Assembly (NCBI GenBank): GCA_027257055.1
Contig: JAPVLO010000404.1
Span: 1,054,001-1,118,000 of the forward strand
DNA from: Cephalopachus bancanus
Lineage: Eukaryota > Chordata > Mammalia > Primates > Tarsiidae
DNA: 64,000 nt
Direction: 5' to 3'
The notes under the pieces: model-generated
Seen by the model: the letters and a program-made list of their open reading frames with translations, nothing else
Database searches by the model: none
Told to the model about the DNA's origin: nothing
Program-made: the position numbers and the translations under genes
Shown: piece by piece, positions 46,930-57,969 of the stretch
Position numbering within the stretch: the first letter of the stretch is position 1
Layout: every line of letters begins with the position of its first letter

Positions 46930-48800
46930 TTATTATTAAAATAACATATAGAATCCACAACCTAGATCCACATAACTAATACAATGCATGACTGGATACT
47001 GACTGATACGTGGATTAATTTTATATGTCACTTTTAGAAGTAACCATATAGTGATACCTTCTTCTATTTGTTGATTGAGATAGAATTTGGCTGTGATATG
47101 GCATATTTTAGGTATAATGGGTCACGGGGTTTTGAGCTTCTTCGGGATTTTTCAAGAGTCCTGTGTTTTGTCCGTTTATCTATTTCTCTCTTCTTTTTCC
47201 TTTATTGGGTACATCTAGCCTATCATACTTTGACATTTCAAAAGGTCAATATTTTTCTACACACTAGTAAGCATATTTTACTTGAAATGGGTGGAACAAT
47301 GGAATTTGGATTCCTTTTTGTGAGGACAGTGATTTTAACAAGAGAAAATAGCATGACTTATACCTTTCCTGATAAATGTGAGTTCAACAGGTATGGCAAA
47401 TGATTTGCTTATAGGTTTGGTAAAGAAAAGGGACAAATAAGACATTCTTGACACCATTTTGGAAACCATCCCTCCATGGCGCCACTGTACAGTTGTGCGA
47501 CTTGCTTCCTCAGACACTTCCTCCTATCAGTACTTTCAGATATTTGCATTATCACTTCATAATCTGATTTTTAAAGTGAGGAGGCAGGACAGAGGTGGGA
47601 GTGAGCCTGCCTGCCCATCTTCCTTCCTTTCCTCCTTTGTTCCTCCTTCCTTCTCGCTCTCTTTTCTTTTCCTTTTTAGCAAAGTCTTTCATGTCATTCC
47701 ACTTCTCTTAAACTAGGAAATATTGCTATAAAATATTCATTACACTTTCACCTTTCTCATTGTCAAAATAATTAAGAAGGAACACATTTCAACCCATAAC
47801 AGTGACAGTGCCCACAGAACAAGTTAATTGTGTTTATATGCTCTCTATCAACTTGTGAGTGCCTTCAGGTCAGGAAGAAATACTCTTCAAAACACTCAGA
47901 AAAATGGATTTACCCACAGTACCTGTGATCGTGAGAAATCCCTGAACCCACCTGTGGCTTTGTTCCCTGACTTGGACACTGGGATAAAGATGCTTGCTCT
48001 CCCCGCTGACCTCCCTAGCTGGTCATATCATAAAAACGATAATAACAGGTAACTTTTGTTCAGCTTACAAAAGCTGATCAGATGTCTTCATATACAAGGT
48101 GATGAATGTGGAAACTCTTTGGAAATATAAAAAGCAAAGCAAATGCAAGGCATTGTCTTCATTAGCAAGTTTAAAGAAAACTGTTCTGCACTGAAATAAG
48201 TCTGTGCGGTGCCATTAAGCATTTTTTAAAATTTTCTTAAATTATAGATTTGTCTCATGAGAGGAGATGTGCTTAACCACATCAGCGTGAGTGAAGCTGG
48301 ACTCGGATAATGCGAAATGTAATTCCAGAATACTTGGGAAGGCACCAAAAAAAATGTGCTTACTTTTCCATAGCTTGAAATGGAAAACGAACATTCCCCT
48401 TGGTTAGTTCTGAAGCACTCACAGATTGGCAGTAATTCAAAACAGGATCTAATTTTACACGGATGCAGTTTAGATAAAATATAAAAGTTTTGTTGCTAGA
48501 TAGAGCACATGTACTTGCTTATAAATTTTTTTCCACTGGACACTTTGAAAACAGCCTGCAGGGCTTATATTTCAGCAACATCCAAGTAGATGTTAGAATG
48601 ATGAAATGTGTTATTGCTAAAAGTGACTTTACGGGTCCTCTAATCAGTTAATTTGATGGGGACAATGAAACTCAGAAAGGCAAAATGATTTTTCTGTGAC
48701 CACCTGACTTTTTAATGACTGAACTAGACTCAACGTTTTTCTACCCTCCCCTCATATTTTGCCTATAATAATTCAAATTCTCACTAGATTGAGCTCTCTG
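46930..48800. other. Gene-free stretch, repeat-poor after 48060
   Basis: No gene supported; the 111-codon frame 47068-47403 has no recognised domain. A CT-rich tract lies at 47615-47685. The part 48060-48700 is repeat-free. Confidence 0.4.
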
Positions 48801-48806
48801 AGTGTA

Positions 48807-49360
48807 GGTATAGCAGGTCCTCAAATCACATTGTTTTGTTCAAAATTGTTTCCTTTTAACATTGATGAAAAAAATAATTTATTCCCACGGGGACACTGTC
48901 CATGTGGAGTTTGCGTGCTCTTCCATGTCTATACGGGTTTTCACCCACATCCCAAAGATGTGCATGTGAGGTGAACTGGCATGTCTAAATGGTCCCAGTG
49001 TGAGTGTGTGTTTATGTGTGTATGAAAGTGTGCCCTGTGATGGGATGATGTCCCTCTTTGTGCCCTGAGCCACTGGAAAATGCTCTGGTCATCCATAATC
49101 CTAAATTGAAATAATTGATTAAATAATTATCTTACTTATTTTTATTAATCTTTATTAAATGTATGTATAACTCATGTATTTCAGCGTTTAATGTAAGAAG
49201 TGTTTTGGGTCTTTACTTAGAAGTTTGATGATGTTTTGTTTGAAATATGCTTCACTCTTATTTATATCAATTAGACTATGGTAAAATTGGTTTCCTGTGG
49301 TTTTGCTTAAAGTCACAGTTTGCAAGAACCCATTGACAGCAAGTGAGGACTTACTGTACT
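48807..49360. mobile_element. DNA transposon with inverted ends, about 555 bp
   Basis: The left end 'GCAGGTCCTCAAATCACATTG' and right end, in reverse complement 'AGTACAGTAAGTCCTCACTTG...AACTGTGACTTTAAGC', carry the same arm sequence as the fold-back at 21398-21613. The interior 48885-49080 contains 'CATGTGGAGTTTGCGTGCTC', 'ACATCCCAAAGATGTGCATGTG' and 'GTGCCCTGTGATGGGATGATG', a motif string known from vertebrate repeats. No transposase frame was seen. Confidence 0.65.
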
Positions 49361-49364
49361 TCGA

Positions 49365-49910
49365 CTCATCAATCCCTTCATCCCTCCACTCAGTCAGAAA
49401 TGTATTAAATATTAATTGAAAGTCACATATGTATACTGTGTTATTAAGTAATACAAGGTTGAATCAGTTGAGGTGGTTAATCTCAAGGAGCTCTAAAGGG
49501 GGCAGAAGAGAGAGAGAGATGTGTCAGCACTGAAACACGATATAATAAATGTACAAATATCAGAGACACACTAAGGGACAAGAAAAGGAGAGAAAAATTA
49601 CAGGGTAAGTCAGAGAAGTATTTTTGAGAAGAGGTATTTGATTTGAAATATGAAGAAAAAGATCAGTCCCTCACTAGCAAAATGGTCGGGACTTAATAGC
49701 CTTCTAATAAGTCTCTAAGGTTACTAATCAAATATAAATAAATTATTTCAGTGGTAGAAGGGTCCACTAGGGTATTTACTTATGGACAACCTCCTACCCC
49801 ACACCCACTTTAAACTTTAACCTTCTTGGCACATGGTGCCATTAATTCATCCCAGCCCTCCTTTATTAAAGTGAAAGATTTAACCTAAAACTTATATGTG
49901 TTTCAAAAAA
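49365..49910. other. Gene-free stretch
   Basis: A dispersed-repeat-like head may lie at 49370-49500; otherwise nothing. Confidence 0.35.
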
Positions 49911-49914
49911 TCTA

Positions 49915-50668
49915 GAATTAAAAAGGAAACCCCCCAAACCAAAAACCAAACAAAAATAAACTGACCTTAACTCTTCCTTTCATAAGAACTTCAGTTAATA
50001 AACGTGGAAAGATTAAGAAAAACAGAAAGTCACCATCAGAACACAGCAGTGATAATAACAGCAGGCAAGATCCACCAGTAAATGATACAATTATTTGGTG
50101 AAAATTTGGTAAATGACAGGTATGTCTATAGTACTTATTAATTACAAAAGCAAAAGTATGAATCTTGTGATGGAGAAGCCCAGCAGATTCTACGTTAACC
50201 AAGTGGCCAAGTTTAGTATTAACAGTAACAAGATGTGTGGACGTCATGTACTCCCTCATAAGATGCACTTAAAGGTGTATCACTTCTGAGGACATTCTAC
50301 AAAATGACCAGTTCTCTTCAAAAGTCTCAAGATCGTGAAAGACAAAGAAAGAAGGAGGAACTGTTACCAGTTGCAGATGAATAAGGGAATGTAAAAACTA
50401 AATGCAATATGGAATACCAGATTAGATCATGGAACAGAAAAGGGACATTAGTAGAAAAACTGGTAAAATATTAATAGAGACTGATAAATCTCAGTAGTTT
50501 AGTTAATAGCACTATGCTCTGTTAATTTCTTAGTTTTGAAAATTGTACTATCTTGAGTAAGCACGTGGCTTTGCATACATTGGGGGAGACATCAGGGGCA
50601 TGGGGTGAAAAGTGAAAGGTACACAGCAACTCTGATTTTTGCAGGTTTTCTGTAAGTTTAAAATAATT
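49915..50668 (+). repeat. Old L1 3' UTR (L1ME-like), sense
   Basis: 'TGACCAGTTCTCTTCAAAAGTC', 'GTGAAAGACAAAGAAAG', 'AACTAAATGCAATATGGAATACC', 'GAACAGAAAAGGGACATTAGTAG', 'GTTTTGAAAATTGTACTATC' and 'TTCTGTAAGTTTAAAATAATTTC' are an L1M-type 3' end in order. Its terminal part is the insertion site of the younger L1 that follows. Confidence 0.65.
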
Positions 50669-52427
50669 TCAATTTTTAAGAATTTTTAATTTTTTAAATT
50701 AATTAACTTATTATTATAAAGATGTGGAGTACAATTCAGCACTAGGTATACAAACATTGATCATGCAGGTGCCCTTGTTGATGAGGCAAGCCCCTCCCTC
50801 CCCTAGCAGCTTCCTTCAACTGCCAGTCCCACCCCCTCTTCCCCTGACAGTTTTCCGCTACTGACAATCACCTTCCCACAGCATTATAATTGTTCAAGGT
50901 CACCTTATGAGTGAGAACATATGGAACTCAGTTCTTTGTTTCTGTGATAAATCACTGAGTATGATCGACTCCAAATCCATCCAATTTGCTGCAAAGTCCA
51001 TATATTTGTCCTTCTTTATGGCTGCATAATATTCCATTGTGTATATGTGCCACATTTTTTTAATCCAGTCCAGCTTTGATGGGCAACACGGTTGCTTCCA
51101 TGTTTTTGCTATTGTGAATAGAGCTGCAACAAACATATATGTGCAGGTATTTTTTTGTAGAATGATTTGAGTTCCTCCGGCTGTATTCCCAACAGGGGAA
51201 TTGCTGGGTCATATGGAAGGTCAATTTCTAGTTCTTTCAGAAATCGCCACACTGTCTTCCAAAGAGGTTGTATTAGTCGCATTCCCACCAGCAGTGTAGA
51301 AGTGTTCCTTTTTCTCTACATCCTTGCCAGCATCTGTTGTTGTTTGTTTTATTAATGATGGCCATTCTTACAGGGGTTAGGTGGTATCTCAATGTGATTT
51401 CAATTTGCATTTCTCTAATGAGTGAGGCTGAGCACTTTTTCATGTGTCTGTTGGCCGCCCGTATATCTTCTTTTGAGAGGTGTCTATTCATGTCTTTTGC
51501 CAACTTTTTAAAGGGCTGTTTGTTTTTTTTTTCCTTTTGGTGCCTTTGAGTTTCTTGTAGATCCTAGATGTTAGGCCTTTGCCAGATATACAGTTGGCAA
51601 ATATTTTTTCTCATTCTGTGGGCTGTCTCCCTGCTCTCTGGATGGTTTCTTTGGCTTTGCAGAAACTTGTCAGTTTAATGAGGTCCCACTTGTCTATCTT
51701 ATCTTTATGGCCTGGACACTTCAGGTTTTGGTCAGGAATCGGTTGCCATTTCCAACTTCCATAAGAGTGTTTCCTGCATTTTCTAAGGTTCTTACGGTTT
51801 GAGGTTTTACATTTAGGTCTTTGATTCATTTACAGTTAATTTTTGTGTATAGGTGATAGGTAGTGGTCCTGTCTCAATCTTCTACATGTGTTCAGCCAGT
51901 TTTCCCAGCACCATTTACTGAAAAGGTTCTCCTCTCCCCAGTGATTGTTATTGGAGGCTTTGTCAAAAATGAGTTGGTTGAGGAATTGAGGTTTTGCTTC
52001 CAGAATCTCTCTACTGTTCCATTGGTCTGTGTGCCTGTTCTTGGACCAATACCAGGCTGTTTTGATTACTATAGCCTTATAATAAAGTTTGAAGTCCAGA
52101 AGTGTGATACCTCCTACTTTGTTTCTTTTGCTAAGGATTGTTTTGGCTATTCGTGGTCGTTTATGTTTCCATATAAATTTCTGTATTGTCATTTCCAGGT
52201 CGGAGAAGAATGATGTTGGTAACCTAATGGGTATTGCGTTGAATCTGTAGATTGCCTTTGGTAGGATGGACATCTTAACAATGTTGATTCTTCCTATCCA
52301 TGAGCATGGGATATTTTTCCATTTGTTTGTGTCTTCTTGGATTTCTTTGAGCAGTATTTTGTAGTTCTCATTGTAAAGGTCTTTCACTTCTCTGGTTAGG
52401 AAGATGCCGAGGTATTTAAAAATAATT
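50657..52427 (-). mobile_element. Young 5'-truncated L1, antisense, with TSD
   Basis: An insertion of about 1.75 kb (50669-52414). Minus-strand frames give the ORF2 C-terminal third in pieces: 51836-52387 ('[18 protein letters not shown]', 'WCWENW'), 51611-51829, 51273-51503 ('[14 protein letters not shown]', 'LLHCWWECD') and 50900-51136 ('MWHIYTMEYYAAIK'). An in-frame stop separates the first two and frameshifts the others. The 3' UTR (50690-50890) is not the human type but matches the tails at 54930 and 63714. Flanks: TTTAAAATAATT (50657-50668) and TTTAAAAATAATT (52415-52427). Confidence 0.92.
51836..52387 (-). pseudogene. L1 ORF2p fragment, reverse transcriptase C-terminal region
   Basis: A 183-residue open frame within the truncated L1. 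It covers the part downstream of the reverse transcriptase palm ('[20 protein letters not shown]', '[13 protein letters not shown]', '[17 protein letters not shown]', 'WCWENWL'). The endonuclease and catalytic RT motifs lie upstream and are absent. The frame stops within ORF2, continues in the same frame at 51829 and then shifts. It is a dead copy. Confidence 0.92.
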
Positions 52428-52429
52428 GT

Positions 52430-54245
52430 CTTTACACATTAGGGACACTTCTAAGTGATTTGAACTTTGAAGACAGAGTATATAATGATTTCTGTAACAT
52501 CTTTAGTATTTAAAATATATAGTTTACATAAAGAACATAATTTAGTTATGACATATGATTACTTTGACTGAAGTCATCATTTTGAGCCCAAGATTAGTCT
52601 TTATCGATGGCAGAATTAATCTTACACAATCGAGGTCCCCACCTGTGCTTACTTCTTTACTTTAAACTAGTCTCGAATGCAAACAAAGAAAGTATGTGGT
52701 CTCTCAAGTACATCCAGGAGGCTGATTCTGGGATGCGAAAGGGTAGGGGCATAAGGCCCGTCCTCAGCAAGGAAAATCACTGACTTCCTTTAGGAAACAT
52801 TTTCTATCTCCAGGAGATGTTATTGACTTGAGACTACTGGTGTAATAGTATTGACTCCTTCTTTATGAACTTTCTAATAATAACTAATATTGTTATTACT
52901 CAAGCTATGCGTTTTTAGCTTCTTCTTTATGACTGAGAAGATTGTTTTATTCAGCACATGATTTTAATTGGGGGTTTTCTAAACGAAGCGTAAGAGTTCT
53001 TAAGTAATTCTATTTCAGTGTTTAGAATGCCAGGCAGCTATACTTTGAAGCCATGTAAAGGTTTATTTGTTTGACCTCCAATGATCTAAGTGGGTTTTAT
53101 TGCATATTATTTCTAGTAATAACACATGTTTGGAAACCCACTAGTTAAAAATAGGTAGATTCTGAGCCGAATTACTAAATTTTCTTTGCTTAAAATTCTG
53201 TGCAATCAAGGTGAAAGGGTTTGTTTCCAAGGAAACAAGTGCACTCCATTTTTATCACATAAAATGCTTTCTGCAAGAAAATTCCATAACCAGTCTCCAG
53301 GGAGATACCGTTTCATAAAATAGCTCTCATTGGAGATTTTTCCAAAGGAATGCTTTATTTTATTTTTGTTCCCTGAAAATAATCCTGTATTGGCTTAATT
53401 GTCATTGTCGGGTATTTCAAAAAATGAACAAGAGAGCTATTGTCATCATCTCATTAGAATCATAAAATGTACAATTTAGAGAGAATGTGATTTTCCTCTG
53501 ACCATTAGGTTACTTTTATATTGGAGTCTAAATAGCACATATTCAAGATGTTCACTTGAGAAGAAACAGCCTGTTCTAAGGATGATATTTGTCACCCCAA
53601 AGGCTGAAAAAGAACTTCACTCTTTATTGGTATCTGTTTGAAGTTGAATATGACTGATGCTTCTTAAGAAAATTTGAGGACCACATAAATAATCTAGCTT
53701 TGCATACTCGTGATTGAATGAAAAAATAAGGAAACTGAGGGCACTGGATTCAGTTCACAAACGCCAGGGACTTTGTTCTGACTTATCTCTTGTAGTAGTT
53801 AGTCTTGCCCATTTGAGAGCTTGCATTTAGAGGCACTGTGTTATTCATCTTACAGTCTAGATCTGGCATATAACAAGTGGCACAAAATGCTTGATAATGG
53901 AATCAAATAATTCACCAAGTATACATTAAGAAGACAAATTTTTGAAGTAGGAAACAAAGTGTGGAATTGGGGGGGGTGGGGATGGCATCATAGTCGAAAC
54001 TAAAAGCCATAGATAGCTCTGTGCCTTACTAATTCTGTGACTTAGCATGTCATTTAAACCTCTCTATAAAATGATGAAAGAAGTATTTAGCTCATAAGAC
54101 TGTTAATTAAGATATTAGGCATAAAAATGTGTTTGTTGGAATAATTCCTTTAAAATATGAGAACTATTCCATTGAAAGGACTGTGATTTCTTACTTTGTG
54201 AAAGTAATACCCACATAATAAGATTTTCTCTTAATTTGGTTATAT
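52430..54245. other. Gene-free, repeat-poor block
   Basis: About 1.8 kb without a recognised repeat, the longest such block here. No frame or exon-like segment convinces me. Composition is even; conserved noncoding sequence is possible. Confidence 0.4.
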
Positions 54246-54251
54246 GTATTA

Positions 54252-54274
54252 CATTTTCCTTGTTTTCTTTTTTT

Positions 54275-54309
<35 letters not shown>

Positions 54310-54397
54310 AGTGAGAAAGCAGGATTTATTGAGAGGACAGAAAAGTTTCCACAATGGGAGAGGACCTGAAGGGGTTGCCCTCATTTTTCTTGTTTTC
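54252..54397 (-). mobile_element. Short retroposed RNA 3' end (copy 2) with poly(A) and TSD
   Basis: A poly-T tract with CTTTT units is followed by about 70 bp that on the minus strand shares with copy 1 (8962-9031) the block around AATAAA and the block just upstream of it. It extends about 40 bp further 5'. TSD: CATTTTCCTTGTTTTC (54252-54267) and CATTTTTCTTGTTTTC (54382-54397), one mismatch in 16, the right copy followed by AA. The Lys-rich minus frame 54115-54411 is the poly(A) artefact. Confidence 0.75.
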
Positions 54398-54699
54398 AAT
54401 GCAAATCTCATGCATAAGCCAGCTAATGTGAAATTTTAAAATATTACCTTGCTAGGTTAGCCCTATAGCCTAAAAAATAGAAGAATTTTTTGTTAATCAC
54501 GTGAAAGACTGGACTTCGATCAACCTAATTTGTAGAATTAATTCTACAAATTCCCAGGATTTTGTCTTCAGAGATGCAAGAGTTATCAGTCTCACTCAGC
54601 TCCCTTAACCCAAGCCTCTCCATGACTTAGAAGTCTAGATTGTTAACGGAAGCAAATGGGAGAATAGATAAGTTTGTGAAATAGAAACAGGCTCCTCAT

Positions 54700-55105
54700 A
54701 AAAGACCCAGAATATTCCCAGTAGGGGGATTGCAGGGTAGTATGGAAGGTCGATTTTTAGACCTTTTAGGAATCGCCACACTGTTTTTCACAGAGTCTGT
54801 ATTAGTTTACACTCCCACCAACAGTGTAGAAGTGTTCCCTTTCCTGGCAGCCTCACCAGCGTCTGTTGTTTTCTGAGTTATTGATGATGGCCATTCTAAC
54901 TGGAGTTAGGTGGTATCTCAGTGTGTAGTGAGAAATTGCCACTATACAGTCGGGGGAAGGGGGAGGGCGGGATTGGCAGTAGTAGGAATCTGCCAGGGGC
55001 AGGGCACACCTCATCAACAAGGGTAACTGCATAATGAACATTTGTATACTTAACCCTAAATTGTACCCCACACCTTTAAAATTAAAAATTAGAAAAAAGA
55101 CCCAG
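54700..55105 (+). mobile_element. Twin-primed (5'-inverted) L1 with TSD
   Basis: The left part 54711-54930 is L1 ORF2 end on the minus strand ('AATCGCCACACTGT', 'ACTCCCACCAACAGTGTAGAAG', 'TGATGATGGCCATTCTAAC'). The right part 54931-55094 is the L1 3' UTR on the plus strand, ending 'TTAAAATTAAAAATTAGAAA'. Direct repeats AAAAGACCCAG at 54700-54710 and 55095-55105 bound the whole. The left copy sits in 'AT|AAAA', the L1 endonuclease context for a plus-strand insert. Confidence 0.9.
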
Positions 55106-55224
55106 TAGAGTCTCTTCAAAAAGTTTTGCCTGTATAGTAACTTACTTTGCGAAAAAAGGAAGACATTCGCGACAGACTAGCACACAGGAAACAGCGAAAA
55201 CTGACAGCAAAATGTGCCATTAGT

Positions 55225-55345
55225 AAAGCATTCATTCACATATTATTTCATTCGTGTGACAATTATTTATCGAGAACCAAATGCCAAGGACTAGCCTAAA
55301 TGCTGTCCACAGGGGTGATCTCATTTGAAATGGCATGAAATCTGG
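55225..55345 (+). repeat. Ancient dispersed repeat, head fragment
   Basis: 'ACAATTATTTATCGAGAACCAAATGCCAAGGACTAGCCTAAATGCTG' resembles the same head as at 23090. Confidence 0.45.
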
Positions 55346-55349
55346 CAAA

Positions 55350-56450
55350 ATATAATGAAGCTTGTGCAGTGAGTGCTGAAGGGCACCTCACAGACCCCCC
55401 TTAAGGGTCAGACTGCACTCACTCTTTCAGCTACCACCAAATGCTGGTAGTTGAAGACTATTTTGTGGCTCTTTACCCAAAGATTCGCTCTCAACAAAAG
55501 ACAGCCACTTTACCCAGGATCTTGCTCCCTCCTGGGGCAGCCTTCACCCAATGACTAAGGGACGTGAGTTATACCCAGTCTCGACTTCAGGCATCACAGA
55601 AAGGCCATCCCAGCCCCCAGAGCCTCAGCAGGGGCTGCAGTAGAGGGGGAGCAGTCTCCCTCTGTCCGATCTTGTTTTCCTCGCCCCTTATAGATGTGTC
55701 GTTCCCCAAAGCACTGGCCAGCAAATCTCTTGCACACAAATCTTAAAGATTCAAAGCCTATTTCATTAAAAAAATTTTTTTACAAATAAGGAATCTGAGG
55801 TTAGTGTGGTTTTCTTTTCTATTTCACCCAAGCCCACACAGACAATATGTGGTGGAATCAGGATGCCATCTCCAAATGTCATGCATGCTGCAGAAGTCTA
55901 GCAATTAGAAATGGGGTTCAAGTTTGGAAATAACCCTGACCACATCAGTTTAATTTCTCGGTTTCAGAGCGGCAGTCTGAAACTCTCAGAATTGGCCAAA
56001 AGGCATGTGCAGAGCTCAGTCGAAAGGGTATTGGTGGCTAAGTGTCACAATTAGCAGAAGAAAGAAGGAGCTAGTGAGCAGATGAAACTTGGCTGGAGGC
56101 AGATGTTTGTACCATTTATTCTGCCAGGACCTTGCTAATAAGTCAACTCCACTAAGAAGATACTTAGTTGACCTTAATATTTTCAATATGTAACAAAATC
56201 GGGTGATCAAAATAAGGAACTATAAACAGCACAAAATATTTACAAAAAATCATATTTAAGAAGAAAAGACTATTAGTGACATGGAAACAAGTCCGGAATC
56301 TAGAATGTCTGTGTCAGCAAGAGAAAAATTATCATTTATATTCTGATTTAATGTTAACATTATCCTTCGATATTCTGTGTGTCTAATATATGTGACTAAC
56401 CAGTGAAAGTATAATAACTGAATATTTTGAAATTTTCTAGCAATAACAAA
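55350..56450. other. Gene-free stretch
   Basis: No gene or named repeat. A MIR-like minus patch may lie at 55780-55870 ('ACAAATAAGGAATCTGAGGTTAG'). Confidence 0.4.
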
Positions 56451-56454
56451 TTAA

Positions 56455-56960
56455 TCCAACCAGCAATATTTATTGAAGACCTACTGTGTAGCAGAAACTG
56501 TTCGAAGCAATGTGAATAGCACAATGAATGAGAGACAGGGTCCCTGTTCACATGACCTTACACGATACCAGAGGTAGGAAGACCAGCAAAGCCAGCAAGT
56601 AAATATGTAAACAGTGTCCCTCTATCAGCTGACCTCTGAGCAGTGAGACATCAGCCACTGCAGGGTCTGTGAGAAGAACCTTCTAGGCAACAAGCCAAGG
56701 GAGAGCCCTGCGAGGGAATAGGAGGAGCTTTGAAAACAGAAAGGAAGGCTGGATCGATGGAGCGAGTGACGAGTAAGGCGCGGACGAGACGGTAAGGTTA
56801 AGTAATAGCCAATCACTTGTGGCCTATGGAAGGAAATTTGGATTTCATTCTATGTGAGATGAAAATTCATTAGCGTGTCATAAGAAATGGAGGGATATGA
56901 TCTTATTTGTGCTCTTGTAAGAGCATTCTGACTTTGAGTTGGCCCTGAAAAAATGTGAGT
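56455..56960 (+). repeat. Ancient dispersed repeat, long copy
   Basis: 'AATATTTATTGAAGACCTACTGTGTAGCAGAAACTGTTCG', 'GAGACAGGGTCCCTGTTCACATGACC', 'GGCCTATGGAAGGAAATTTGGATTTCATTCTATG', 'ATGGAGGGATATGATCTTATTTG' and 'AAGAGCATTCTGACTTTG' are consecutive blocks of the family, plus strand. Confidence 0.7.
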
Positions 56961-57014
56961 ATATCTAGTAGACAATCAAGCGTTAGTTACAGTGCCATGC
57001 TAAGGAGGAGACAG

Positions 57015-57240
57015 TGAGAGAGCCATGCAGTGTAGCAGGGAGAATACAAATTTTGGAGTCTGGTAGACCTACGTTCAAAATCTAGTTCTGTCTCTTTCTC
57101 ACTGGAAACTACCCTCTGAGTCCTAGTTTCCCTATTTGTGAAAGGGAATAATACAACTGAGTTTGCAGGGCTATTTTTAGGATTGGATGACTCATGTTCA
57201 GTGGCTGACACAGAGTCGGTGCTCCATATTTTGTGATAGG
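57015..57240 (+). repeat. MIR SINE, near full length
   Basis: 'GCAGTGTAGCAGGGAGAATACAAATTTTGGAGTCTGGTAGACCTACGTTC' head, 'CTAGTTTCCCTATTTGTGAAAGGGAATAATAC' core and 'GTGGCTGACACAGAGTCGGTGCTCC' tail are in MIR order. Confidence 0.85.
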
Positions 57241-57863
57241 GAAGAATGTGGAGAATAGGGATGTCCTGCAAATTGTGCTGGCTTTTCTCTGATCTCATTT
57301 GCTGTTGGTATTAGAAAGATCTAGAAATAAACTTTGACCTTTCTTAAAGAGAAAAAAAAATGTTTTATTGACCTTTAGCTTGAAAGGGAGTTAGAGATAA
57401 GGCTATGAAATGGGAATGTTTCTTTCTATTTCTCTCACTCTTTTTCTCAGCATATTGAAATCGTGTGCCTCAGACAGACTCTTTTGTTTGTCTGTTTTTT
57501 TCTTTTTGTCTTCTGATCACACAGAGCAACCAACCTTAGCAACCTGGGCTCCCCAGGGCACATCTGTGCTGTATGCACGTTTGCACTTAATGCTCCTTCC
57601 TCTTCTTGGCTTTAGTATTGATTCAAAAACAAGGCACTGGAGAAGATCAAGGTCATCCAGCTTGTTTAACAGGCTTTTTGAGACTTGGAGACTCAAACAG
57701 AGCTCAGAGGCAGCAGTGGCATATTATAGAAAATGTTATGCTTGGAAATTCTATTCTTCCGAGGCGGCAGCTAGGTACAAGAGTTGACACACCAGGGCTA
57801 TTCTCTTAGAGGGCATGCGTCAAGGACAAGGAATCCTGGCAATCTCCTATATTTCATTTTTAG

Positions 57864-57958
57864 GATTTTGTTTAAAGCGAAAAAGCATAGGAGGAGGAGA
57901 AGACCTGGAGATAAGGACTCAGATACAGAAGTGGAAAGGTTGCCTCCCTTTTTCTTAA
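57864..57958 (+). other. Exon-like segment, 95 nt, unproven
   Basis: A 3' splice-site context 'TATATTTCATTTTTAG' ends at 57863 and a 5' splice-site context 'CTTAA|GTGAGTG' begins at 57959. One frame is open throughout, with a basic then acidic core KAKKHRRRRRPGDKDSDTE. The peptide is not recognised. The upstream 0.4 kb is also repeat-free. AG-rich sequence produces such basic runs by chance, so confidence is low. Confidence 0.25.
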
Positions 57959-57969
57959 GTGAGTGATTG

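Noticed and set aside
51163..52213. Plus-strand frames of 60-116 codons over the L1.
   Set aside because: They are antisense shadows of L1 ORF2.
57410..57809. 125-codon and 67-codon overlapping frames.
   Set aside because: No recognised domain, no splice-site pair around them, and the two frames compete. Only the segment 57864-57958 has exon-like borders.
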